Below the pieces are notes generated by a model. It was not told the origin of the DNA and ran no database searches. It saw only the letters and a list, made by a program, of their open reading frames with translations. From Erythrophleum ivorense (lineage: Eukaryota; Streptophyta; Magnoliopsida; Fabales; Fabaceae): a DNA stretch of 64,000 bases. The stretch is from positions 186,001 to 250,000 of the forward strand of contig JAIUCV010000090.1 of assembly GCA_026724425.1 (NCBI GenBank), in the 5' to 3' direction. How positions within the stretch are numbered: position 1 is the first letter of the stretch; the number at the start of each line of letters is the position of its first letter. Position numbers and translations under genes: made by a program. Shown here one piece after another: positions 23,883-34,106 of this stretch.

Positions 23883-25701
23883 TGATGGGGATTAAACTTT
23901 TCCCAATTTCTACCCCTAATTCTGCAAGTGCACAGATCGAGAGTAGTAACGGGTATCGAACACAAGGAGCAGATAAGTGCACTACGAGCTATGCGAGTCT
24001 AATCAAGCTAGGACAAATGAGGGGATTTCGGGTTTTAAGATTCTAATTAACTAAACTAAATGAAAGCAAAGTAAAACGGTGTAAGTTCAATATGAAAGAG
24101 ACGCTAGGCAATAGGTAATTCGCAGAGATTCATAGATGATAAGTTTGATGATTGATTTCTATCTATGTAGGGATATGGGATGTAAGATCCGTCTAGAACA
24201 CAAAACACGAAAATAAGTCTTTCCACTTCCGTGGCTCCGACTCCTATGATAACTTATCTAATCGCTAAACTTTCGGTATGTGCTTAGATAGTTAATCAAG
24301 CATTAAATCGATCAGGTTCGGATACAGTTCACTAGGCTTAGTAAATCAACTTCTGCAGTCTAAGAAACCTAGCTTGTCAAAGAATAGGTCCGGCGAATGA
24401 TACAGCACTTCCGTGGCTCAAATCAACCTAGGATCGGATTGCTAGATGCGCGGTAAAGCAATCAACATTAATAAGTGAACAAAACGAGACAAAGACTCTA
24501 ATGATATCCCTAGTTAATTCATCAAATCATAATCAACATATGAACTCTTTGAAACCCTAAAACCTAACTAGAAATCTACACAATCATGATGCAAGTAAAC
24601 AAGCACAAATCTGAGAAAGAAATCATATTATTATAAGGAGAACAGGGTTTAGAAATCTTCTCTATATTGAGATACAAAGAAGGGATCTTCTCCCTAAGGA
24701 AAACAATGAGAAGGAAGTAAAACAATGGAGAATCCCTCTAAGGGGATCTCCCTAGTGCGGCCCTCTCTTGTGGCTCCTCTCCTGTGCGGCTCTGTTGTGT
24801 CTCTCTATTCTAATGAGGCTAAAAAAGTGTATTTATAGTGCCCTAGGTCTTCCAAGGTCGGTTTAGGTGAAACGGGCTGAGAATTGTTAAAATTGCATAA
24901 TTGGGCTTGTGTTCGCGGGGTCGGGTCGACCGGGTCGTGGTCGAGCGGGGCGGTCGACCGGTCGGTCGGAATGGTGGTCGGGTCGAGCTGGGCGGTCGAA
25001 CGGTCGGTCGGGATGGTGGTCAGGTCGAGCGGGGCGGACGAGCGGGGCGGACGAGCGCGCGTGGGATGGTGAAAAGAAGTCAGGTCGGACGGGAGCCTTG
25101 GAGTCCCTGTCCGACCAGCTTTGGTCGAGCGGATGTGGATGGCTGATGTGTCTGGTTTTCGGCTGTCTAGACCACTCTTCGGTCAAAATGTGATATATAT
25201 CTTCTAAACTGCTCATCCAAATTGCATAATTCCAACTGCATTGGAACACTAACTCATCTGGCTATCTTGGTGCCTACTTTCATTGAAATCCTTTGAGTTT
25301 AAGGTTCCATTCCGGTTCTTCCCGTTTGATGTACTGACGCAGTCTGAGAAAGCTCATTCGATATGTCTCACGGAAATAGAGATATCTCCCAATCTACTCG
25401 ACCAAACTGAGTGATCCCAGTTGCATTGCAAATCTAACTCATGTAGGCATCGCAGCGAAGTGGATTTGATGAATTCCATTGAGTATAATGTCTTTAAGGC
25501 CCTTCCAAAGTTGATGCTACGTCCTGGAGCGGTCTTGAAGTCCAAATCCTGTGTTTTGCTCCAAAATGCATCTTTTGACCTGTTTAGACTCTAATTACTA
25601 TAAATCCATAAAAACTACCTTTTTAGATCAGAAAGCCTTTAAAAACCTTATAAAAAGCATAGTAAAACCATATAAAAAGGGTACAAAATAGAGGTATATC
25701 A
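23883..25701 (-). mobile_element. Solo Athila-like LTR in the last exon of the CACTA 1 gene
   Basis: Plus ends TGATGGGGATTAAAC...GAGGTATATCA, flanked by perfect duplications CTGTA (23878-23882 and 25702-25706). Removing the LTR and one CTGTA joins the exon in frame, as comparison with CACTA 2 shows. The GC-rich GGTCGACC block lies at about 24910-25140. Confidence 0.93.
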
Positions 25702-25936
25702 CTGTACCGCTTCAAGTCGGTTTCAGGATCCCCACGGGGTTGAGGAGATAAAGGAGGAATTGACGGCAACGAAGACGAAACTAGCGTGCTACGAAGAGAT
25801 GTTCGACTACTTGGGCACTCAGGATCCGAAGCTCAAAGGGATTATGAGGCACTACTATCCAGACCAGCATCAAGTCCATGACGGAACCAGCGGAGCAGAT
25901 GCATCAACGGGCGGTGGACCGTCGACGGAATTTTAG

Positions 25937-26048
25937 TCTCCGTTTTGAACATTTTTTTATGTTACGTTCGAACTTTTTTTTCCCGGATTTTGTATTATAT
26001 TTGAATTTAAATTTTAATTAAATTTTAATTTATTTCATATTTTTTTAA
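25937..26048 (+). other. Remnant of CACTA 1 3' untranslated region
   Basis: AT-rich DNA after the gene's stop still aligns by eye with the matching part of CACTA 2 (38720-38600, minus), then ends where MULE A starts. The 3' subterminal repeats and terminal CACTA end are absent. Confidence 0.6.
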
Positions 26049-26156
26049 GGGGTGTTTTCACTTTTAGACCACAAATTGAAGTCAAATGCAAAACTAACCT
26101 CTTCAATTTTTTTTTTTGTCCAATTATTTACGAGAATGCCATTACTATTTCGAGTG

Positions 26157-27360
26157 GTAGACCTCAACTGAGGTCTACGAGAGCTGCATAAAGACCAAAT
26201 ACCCCTCATCTTCTACACTTAATTTCCAAAATGTCATATCATCAATATTGCCAACCACCATTTTCGCCCAATTTGGAGCTGTTAATGCTCCGAAAACTCA
26301 CTTTTGAGCTACCATTGCTCATTCTCTCATCTCATAAACTCTTATTCTTCCATTTTCTCCCAATTTTCATCCCAAAAACTCTATAAGCAAACTCAAATCT
26401 TGGATCTTGGCATTTCCGATTGTTTAGCTTACAGCAACGACCGGAGCTCGTTATTGAAGGCTTAAATCGAAGTTATCAGCCCTCTAATAGCCTTTCTCCG
26501 ACGGTCATGTAACTTTTCTTCCACAATTCTAAGAATTTCAGTTTTGGTCCGCGAAAATAGACCTCAGTTGAGGTCTACTATTACTTTGTAGACCTCAGTT
26601 GAGGTCTATTATCACTTAGTAGACCTCAGTTGAGGTCTACTGGTCAACGCAGGGTAGACCGCGACATTTCCTTTGCAAACAAAAAAAACTAGTCGTAGAC
26701 CTCAACTGAGGTCTACTCCACGTGGAGGTTAGTTTTGCAATTGATCGAGAAAAATGTTTTTGTTCGGAGGTCTACCGCGGAGGTCTACTCCACGTGGAGG
26801 TTAGTTTTGCAATTGATCGAGAAAAATGTTTGTTGGAGGTCTACGACTTAGGTCTAACTACAAAAAAAAGTTGGTTTCGCAGTTGACAAAAGTTTGACTT
26901 TCCTCATGTGAGGTCTACGGAGTCTGGTAGACCTCATGTGAGGTCTACGGAGTCTGGTAGACCTCAGGTGAGGTCTACTAAAATATCTGGTCAACGCAAA
27001 AAAATTGAGGTCTACTGCGAAGGTCTACCAGAGGAAAGTCAAACTTGGGTCAACTGAAAACTAACCATTTTGAGGTCTACTTTTTGCGGTAGACCTACAA
27101 CGTAGACCTCGTTGTGCTCCGTAGACCAATTAAGAGGTCTACTAATCAAAACGAGGTCTACCGCAACAAACATTTTTCTCGGTCAATTGCAAAACTAACC
27201 TCCACGTGGAGTAGACCTCCGCAGTAGACCTCCGGTCAAAAACATTTTTCTCGGTCAATTGCAAAACTAACCTCCACGTGGAGTAGACCTCAGTTGAGGT
27301 CTACGTTGTAGGTCTACTACGTAGATCTACGTTGTAGGTCTACTATTATGTGTTATTTTG
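26157..27360. repeat. Subterminal palindrome zone and foldback of MULE A
   Basis: Many copies of the palindrome TAGACCTCA-NN-TGAGGTCTA (e.g. 26158-26177, 26588-26607) and half sites GAGGTCTAC. Two larger arms form an inverted repeat: 26695-26836 and 27164-27304, about 140 bp each with a 327-bp loop. Each arm holds two tandem copies of a unit with CCACGTGGAGG and a piece like the element's terminus (GGTTAGTTTTGCAATTGA). No gene is seen here. Confidence 0.85.
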
Positions 27361-27614
27361 TAAATCGTTTTTTGGGTCAATATATCTAGTATTTTGAAAT
27401 TTTTCTTGAACAGTTGGGTTTTTTTACTTGTCTACTTGCTTATATATGAGTTTCAAATGTTCATTTGGTGTGATTAAGGCTCTATTCGGTTTTCTTTTAA
27501 ATAAGTTAACTAGCTTAATTTATTGGTAGACCGATGTGGAGGTCTACACGTTAGGTCTACTGCTTAGGTCTACTCTACTTATGTTGTTTTGTTTGTTTGT
27601 TTTTGTTGCAGAAA

Positions 27615-29981
27615 ATGGTTTGTTTATCTTCCGTCTATGGAAAATGGCTGATGGTAGAAGACAGGTCATGGCATTTTGAGGTGGATAAAGGAAAAGGAGG
27701 GAGAGTGTTCTACTTGCGGGATGGTTGTACCCATGAGGAGCTTGTGAGAATGGTACAGTCTGACTATATGTTGGATATGGAAGCAGAGCTGGTGGAGATA
27801 TCTTATCCATTGCCAGATGTGATGCTCCATCAAATGCCCTCAGACTTTCCTCCTATGTACGTCACCAACGATGGGCAGGTTCATAGCTTGATAGAGTTAG
27901 GCAAAACGCATGTGCTGCGCCTTTGCATCTCTGTTCGAAACAAGAATAAAGTTGAGGAGCGAGATGAGGATAGATATGTCGATGAGGATGAGGATGAAAG
28001 AGAGGAGGAACTTTCAGATATAAATTGGGATGCAAATTCAGATGAAGAAGTTGAGGAAGAGGATGATGATGTAGGGGACGATGACTATGTGGATGAAGCT
28101 TTTACAGGAAAGAAAGTTGATGACACGGACGCAGACTATAGCGAGTATGGGAAAGTTCAAGATGAAGATGATTGGGAGAAAAAATGTTTTGAGGAAAGGC
28201 TTCGCAAAGGTGATTTGAATGGTCAAGGTGGAGGAATCAATGGAAATGGGTCAGGCGCTATATATGTGAATCAGAGCTATGTAAGCAAGGATGCTCTCAT
28301 ATCTGCCTTGCGACTAAAGGCAGTGGTGTCCAGATTCGCCTTCAAGGTTTCTAAGTCTACTACTAAGCTGTTTGTGGCCAAATGTTTCGTAGATGGATGC
28401 ATGTGGATGTGCAGAGCTGCTATAAAGAATGAAGCAAAGAGGTTCTGGGTGACAAAGTACGTCAAGTTTCATACATGTTCTGTTGTGGACCGTGCCGGAT
28501 TCCGTAAGGGATGTACTCCAAGGTATCTTGGATAGATCTTTGTAGAGCGGTTTGGAATCATTGATGGAATTGTCCCGAGACATATTGCAAACTCAATGAG
28601 GGTGATGCTTGGAATTAAGCTTAATTATACCACTGCTTACAGAGCTTTGAAATTTGCGAAACTTTTCGTTAGGGGAACACCAGAAGGTGGATACGCGAAG
28701 TTGCCCTCGTACTTGAGAAGAGTGAAGCAGTCAAACCCGGGCTCCGTGACTGACATTGTATGTGATGAGATGGGTCGATTCAAATACTGCTTCTTATCCT
28801 TAAATGCTTCAATGTTGGGATTTCAGTATTTGAGACGCGTTATTGTGGTAGATGGGACTCATCTAACTGGAAAGTATGGAGGAGTTTTGCTTGTTGCAGC
28901 CCGACAGGACGCTAATTTTCAGGTCTTCCCGTTGGCTTTTGGGATTGTAGATGCCGAGAGTAACGAATCCTCGGGTTGGTTTTTCGACAAGTTGCAACAA
29001 TGCTTTTCACCTCATCCCATGGTGATAGTTTCGGACAGGCATCCCTCCATACATAATGCATGTCTCCGTTTTCTACCTTGGGTTACTAGAGGTATATGTT
29101 ACTACCATCTTCAACATAACATAGTCACAAAATACCAAGCAAAGGACATCATGTATTTGGTGAAAGGAGCTGCCTACGCCCATACGCTCATGGAGTTTAA
29201 CCGTTGCATGGCCGCAATCCGAGCTGCTAAACCGGAACTTGCACAATACTTAGAGGAAGCGGATCCTAAGTTGTGGTCTAGAGTACATTTTCCAGGGGAT
29301 CGGTACAACATTAAGACGAGTAACATTGCTGGATCTATCAATTCCGCACTGAAGAGAGCCAAGGGCTTTCCAATACCTTGTCTGCTGCAATACATCCAAG
29401 AGAAACTAGGGGTGTGGTTTAACAAAAGGCGAGAGGACGCCTTGAGTCCTCACACCCCATACAGTAAGGGAGTTGAATATTTGCTGTCTGTCCGTTCACA
29501 CTATGCAGAATCATACAATGTGGAACACATAGATGGATGGAAGTTCAACGTTAAAGGTGGAGGAGGACCTTATATTGTTGATTTGGAAAACCGTTCATGT
29601 GAATGTGGTGTATTCCTAGTTGAAAAAATCCCTTGTTCACATGTGATTGCAGCGGCTACTGAGGCAAACATACACATGTCGCAAAACGTTGCAACGCCTT
29701 ACACGAAAGAGGCGTTATACGCGACATATGCACATCCCATATACCCCGAGGCAACACATGATGTAGAGCCAGAAGAAGACATTTGCCTCCCTCCAGATGT
29801 TAAGCCAGCTCCTGGCCGGAAAAAGAAATCTAGGTTTCTAACATGGCTAGAATTGTCTAAGAAGAGACGCACCAAACCAAGAAAGATGCACAAAATTTAT
29901 AAGCATCGAATCTACTCGACCAAACTGAGTGATCCCAGTTGCATTGCAAATCTAACTCATGTAAGCATCGCAGCGAAGTAG
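27615..29981 (+). pseudogene. MULE transposase A (MuDR type), stop and lost catalytic Glu
   Basis: DDE transposase of a Mutator-like element. ATG 27615 (MVCLSSVYGKW) follows an intron-like acceptor TTGCAG. Parts: N-terminal domain with SWHFEVD and DGCTHEEL (1-115), acidic linker, MuDR DNA-binding domain (about 225-300, with ALRLKAVVSRFAF and DGCMWMCRAA), MULE catalytic domain with first Asp in VVDGTHL, second Asp in VSDRH, CYYHLQ motif, and SWIM zinc finger CECGVFLVEKIPCSH. A TAG stop at 28533-28535 interrupts it, and the frame continues unchanged after it. The third acidic residue is lost: TSNIAGSIN, GGA at 29331-29333, against TSNIAESIN in MULE B. From about 29907 the frame runs into an LTR fragment, so the last residues are chimeric. 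Confidence 0.92.
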
Positions 29982-30213
29982 ATTTAATGAATTCCATTGA
30001 GTAGAATGTCTTTAAGGCCCTTCCAAAGTTGATGCTACGTCCTGGAGCGTTCTTGAAGTCCAAATCCTGTGTTTTGCTCCAAAATGCATCTTTTGACCTG
30101 TTTAGACTCTAAGTACTATAAATCCATAAAAACTACCTTTTTAGATCAAAAAACCTTTAAAAACCTTATAAAAAGCATAGTAAAACCATATAAAAAGGGT
30201 ACAAAATAGAGGT
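29907..30213 (-). repeat. Athila-like LTR fragment
   Basis: About 307 bp matching the plus-strand right end of the family LTR (compare 25390-25697), starting AATCTACTCGACC and stopping at GAGGTAT, four bases short of the normal end. No target duplication. It joins the MULE transposase directly to the truncated RNase H of G2. Confidence 0.88.
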
Positions 30214-31527
30214 ATTCAGCAAAGGCTGAGTAAAGATGTGCTGCAAACTCTTGTGATCTGTAAAGATCTGCACAGCTCCACCATAGAGATAAGACCTCCA
30301 AATCTTGAGTGCGAAGACCACCGCTCCCAACTCAAGATCGTGTGTAGGGCGGTTGCGCTCACTGCCTTGCAACTGTCTCGAAGCGTAGGCAATCACTCTG
30401 CCCTCCTGCATCAAGACACAACCCAAACCAACACCTGAAGCATCTGTATACGCCACATAAGGCTTCCCGGGATCGGGTAATGCCAACACTGGTGTAATAG
30501 TCAACATCCACTTGAGCTTCCCAAAGCTCTCCTCGCACTCCGGCGACCACACGAACGGCACATCCTTGCCAGTCAACCTCGTCATCGGCTGAGACATACT
30601 CACAAAGCCCCTGACGAACCTCCTGTAGTAGCCTGCTAAACCCAGAAAGCTCCTGATCTCGGTAGCACTACTCGGTCTAGGCCAATCTCGGATAGCCTCA
30701 ATCTTAGCCGGATCCACATAAACTCCCTCTGCAGAAACAATATGGCAAAGAAATCTCATCTCTCTCTGCCAAAAGCTGCAGTTGCTCAACTTAGCAAACA
30801 GCTTATGCTCCCGAAGCTTCTCCAAAACTAGCCTCAAATGAGTCGCATGCTCCTCTGGACTCCTCGAATATACCAAAATGTCATCAATGAAACTGATAAC
30901 GAACACGTCCAAAAACTCCCTGAACACGTCGTTCATCAACCTCATAAACGCTGCCGGCGCATTAGTCAAACCAAAAGGCATGACTACAAACTCGAAGTGT
31001 CCATACCTCGTCCTGAACGCCGCCTTGCGAACATCTGCCTCATCTATCAGAATCTGCTGATAACTCGATGCCAAGTCAATCTTGGAGAACCAAGTAGCAC
31101 CCCTCAGCTGATCCAACAACTCGTCAATCATCGGGAGAGGGTACCTGTTCTTCACAGTGACTCGGTTGAGTCCCCGGTAATCGATACACAGCCGGAAACT
31201 TCCATCCTTCTTCTTCACAAACATAACTGGTGCTCCCCACGGTGTAACACTCGGTCGAATGAACCCTTTGCTCAAAAGGTCCCCTATCTGCTTCTTCAGT
31301 TCTGCCAACTCTGCTGGCGCCATCCTGTAAGGCATCTTCGATATCGGAGCTGTCCCGGGCTCCAATTCAATCGTGAAAGGATCTGACCGAGATGGTGGCA
31401 ATCCCTTCAACGACCAAAAAACATCCTCGAATTTCCGGACAACCTCAATATCTTCCAAGGCCACCTCACCACTGGACTCCGACATCACTATCGTTGCCGA
31501 GTACGCCTCGCAACCTCGCTCTATCAT
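30214..31527 (-). pseudogene. G2 reverse transcriptase and partial RNase H
   Basis: Gypsy pol segment copying retrotransposon RNA into DNA. The open frame has the RT start (VVRKFEDVF, LPPSRSDPFTIELEPGTAPI), fingers/palm motifs FVKKKDGSFRLCIDYRGLN and WFSKIDLASSYQQI, MPFGLTNAPAAFMRLMND, and the catalytic box SFIDDILVYS with two Asp kept (usual FVDD or YADD). The thumb/connection (RSFLGLAGYYRRFV) and RNase H with first Asp in AYTDASGVGLG follow. RNase H ends at HIFTQPLLN where the LTR fragment begins, so its last part and integrase are gone. The long open frame starts within pol at 31527; it is not separated from the upstream protease by more than a stop region (31528-31545). Confidence 0.9.
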
Positions 31528-31545
31528 CTGCTCAGCCAGAATAGC

Positions 31546-31926
31546 CTAGATCACAAGACTCCCGGAAGTCGGTCTCACTCCCTGATAAACCAACCTCTCT
31601 GTACCCCGCTCAAACACAACTCTGCCTCTATAGCAGTCCAGATGAACTCTGTAAAACGTCAGCCAGTCCATCCCCAAAATCACGTCATACAGCTCCACCA
31701 GACTGATGACCAAATCTGTTGGCATAGACTGCCCCACAATCTGCACATCGACTGCTCTAGCATGGCCCGAAGTAGCCAGGAAACCTCCACCGACCACTTT
31801 GACCAAACCTGCACGCTCACCAGCGCTACTCTGGATACCTCTACTCTCGGCACACATCGGAGTAATGAAGCAATTCGATGCCCCCGAGTCAAACAACATG
31901 TGAGACTCAACACCGCCCACTAACAA
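31546..31926 (-). pseudogene. G2 retroviral-type aspartic protease region
   Basis: Protease domain of gypsy gag-pol that would cleave the polyprotein. The catalytic motif is seen as LFDSGASNCFI, preceded by VGGVESHM, and the second part has YDVILGMDWLTFYRVHLDC, typical of this gypsy lineage. It lies between gag and RT in the same orientation; a stop at about 31546 separates it from the RT frame, so the fragment is not a continuous polyprotein. Confidence 0.85.
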
Positions 31927-32065
31927 GGTCCCTACACAATTTCACAAGTGTTGAGAACCCTAAACTCTATCACAGTAAAATAAAGGAACAGACAACCACA
32001 ACCACAATTCTACACTAGCTAAGAATTTACGAAGTCTGAATCAGAATTTTACCTGTGATCTGGCC

Positions 32066-33320
32066 TTACTGACTCGTCAGGCCCACTTCTGCCGAAGAGT
32101 ACACCCGCTGTGCTACTCCCATCTGATCCAACGGCTGCACCGCTGCGATCTGCGACACCGGCTGAACCGACGCCACTGACATCTGCTGCAACTTGGGACA
32201 CATCGGCCTGAGATAACCCGGCTCTCTACAGTAAAAACACACTCTAGTATCCCGAGACGCACCACTCTTGGGACAACTAGCCACCCGGTGCTCCAAGCTC
32301 CCGCAACCGAAGCAACCACCACGAACACTCTGGCTGCCTCCAGAATCCTCCTCAAACCTCCTCTTCTGGCCCTGCGCAGGCTTGCCGCCCTTGCCAGAAC
32401 CAGAACAGAAACTCCTGCGCTGCTGCTGCTCCTGGCCCCTCGGCTGGGTAGCAGGAACAACCGCAGCTAGCACCGCTACTGGACCAACCTGATCACGAAG
32501 GTCCTCCTCGATGGAAGGCGCTAGCTCCACCAACTCTGCACTGAGTCCTTATGCTTGACCGGAGTCCCTGCAGAAACCTCTGCAACATGGCCCACTCGCC
32601 TCCCAACCAAAACCCGGTATGGACCACGAGCCTGCCGAACTCCGCATCATACTCACGCACTGATCCCTCTCCCTGAGATAGTGCCAAGAACCTCAAATGA
32701 AGTCTGTCTCGGGCCTCATGACGAAAGTACTTGGCGTCGAACTCCGCTAGGAAGTCGCCCCAAGTCCACATTACCCTCCTCAATACGACAGACCGCCACC
32801 ACAAATGTGCATCCCCGCCAAGGTAATGCACATCCAACTCCACCTGGTACCCCTCTGGACACCTGACCGAACGGAATTTCCGTTCCAGTCTCTGCCGCCA
32901 CTCATCGGCCTCCTTGGGCCCACCTCTACCCTCAAAGAATGGTGTCCCGATCCTCTTCATCTCCCTCATCATCTCCAGATAAGGCGGATGCCCAAAAACC
33001 GCAGCACCATGCTGTCCCATAAAAGCGCCCTGCTGTGCCCCCACCACCGGAGGAACTCCCGGAGCCTGCTCTGGATTCGCCTGCGGAAGACGTGCCAATA
33101 GCTGCGCTAGTAGCCCCAAAACCTGGAAACCAAGACCATGAGCCGGAGCAGCACCCGCACCCGGGGCAGCCCCAACTCCCGCACCTCTACTAAAGCCCAA
33201 ACTGGCCTCACCCGCCATCGACTGGGTCACCGACGCAGTCGCCACATTAGTCGTTGCACTCTCTCCCGAATCCGCCTCTGCCACGGCCTCTGCCACGACC
33301 TCTAGCACCTGCATCCATCT
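32066..33320 (-). pseudogene. G2 gag with Retrotrans_gag domain and knuckles
   Basis: Gag of the same element. An ATG near 33318 opens MDAGARGRGRGRG, but the long frame (33323-32493) is a different one, so a frameshift lies near 33270. The central Retrotrans_gag domain is clear: ADEWRQRLERKFRSVRCP, HYLGGDAHLWWRSV, FLAEFDAKYF and REYDAEFGRL. A second frame (32533-32066) carries the CCHC knuckle CFGCGSLEHRVASC and a second knuckle CFYCREPGYLRPMC in which the His is Tyr. At least two frameshifts make it non-functional. Confidence 0.88.
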
Positions 33321-33510
33321 CACTGCACTAACAAAGTACAGCAGATGAGCAAACTAGAAAAACACACAACCAACCACAAAACACAAAACTTACCGCGGAA
33401 TCACTGAAGGCTGAGAGGATGTTACTAGACTACTAACTGACTAAATCACACTTAATCAATTAAACACATAGTCCAGTTCACCCAATGCTAACAGTTCTAA
33501 AACCGTATAC

Positions 33511-34106
33511 GCTCTGATACCAAAATGAAAAAACCACGTTTTTTTTTTTAATAATAATTAATTAAGTGCGGAAAACTCAATTAAAATACACTCCAACCAA
33601 TAAACATTAAATAATTAATTCCAAAACAACCAAATTCAATTCAAGAAATAATATTAAAAATAACTAGCAACCTAAACACCAGGTTTGCAATAACAACATA
33701 AACAAAAACTATAATCAACAAAATCCTATCATCCTATCTCTGGCCCGATTTCGCGATCACACTTTCTTTTTACATGCATCACATTAGGGAAAAAAGATGC
33801 ATAAGTATTTCATAAATACTTAGTGAGGCATTTACGCAATTTTAACACTTTTAGATATTTATAATAGTTACCACAATTATTAAAATAATTTTTTTAATTA
33901 TTAAATAATTATTAAATAATTTCCACAGTTAAATAATAATTTTTAAACAGTTAAATAATTTCCACAATTATTTTAAATTAATTAATTAATTAAATTCAAT
34001 ATTTAATAATTAATTATCGAATTAAACCACTTAATTCCAATTAAACCGATTAAACCATATTAAACCATTAATTAAATCAATTTAATCAAATCGCCAGAAA
34101 ACCGGA
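33511..34106 (-). repeat. G2 primer-binding site and partial LTR
   Basis: TGGTATCAGAGC on minus at 33511-33522, then LTR from 33526 (TGAAAAAACCACG) through AT-rich TTAATTAA sequence, similar to the G1 LTR. It stops at ACCGGATTAAAT near 34106, before the palindrome-rich part seen in G1. Confidence 0.85.

Larger units (their letters stand above)
14213..25936 (+). pseudogene. Second CACTA gene, Transposase_24 type, split by two insertions
   Basis: Second gene of the element, of the Transposase_24 (Ptta/En/Spm) family; by analogy with TNPA it would bind the subterminal repeats. Exons from comparison with CACTA 2: 14213-14592 (Gly/Ser/His-rich repeats, then NTFW), 14677-14702 plus 22909-23008, 23101-23397, about 23492-23707, and 23798-23882 plus 25707-25936. 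The conserved core has KRKYHWDA-like, MVSRWKQSW and AFWLDPDHQ motifs. G1 lies inside the second exon and a solo LTR inside the last. The exon 2 acceptor (CCCCAG|TTCACTG) lacks one G that CACTA 2 has, which would shift the frame. The C-terminus looks like a short coiled coil and ends with stop TAG at 25936. Confidence 0.85.
5278..26048 (+). mobile_element. CACTA (En/Spm-type) transposon 1, 3'-truncated, with nested insertions
   Basis: Starts with the terminal repeat CACTACAAGAAAACAGGG after TAA and carries the same two genes, in the same order, as CACTA element 2: a TNP2-type transposase (5949-9668) and a Transposase_24 gene (14213-25936). Subterminal TTGCGACGG-type repeats lie at the 5' end and between the genes. 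Three later elements sit in it: a solo Athila-like LTR (11667-13332), gypsy G1 (14703-22903) and another solo LTR (23883-25701). The last homologous bases are AT-rich sequence after the second gene's stop; at 26049 MULE A begins. The roughly 800-bp 3' subterminal region and terminal repeat seen in CACTA 2 are missing. Without the insertions it would be about 15 kb. Confidence 0.92.
30214..34106 (-). mobile_element. Gypsy retrotransposon fragment G2
   Basis: Truncated at both ends. Reading minus: partial LTR (33526-34106), tRNA-iMet primer-binding site, gag, protease, reverse transcriptase and part of RNase H, ending at 30214. Related to G1 but with better preserved pol. It replaces the middle of MULE A. 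No target duplication is seen, so it was trimmed by deletions after insertion. Confidence 0.9.

Noticed and set aside
29907..29981. Extra C-terminal residues of the MULE A transposase
   Set aside because: They are translated from a truncated Athila-like LTR.
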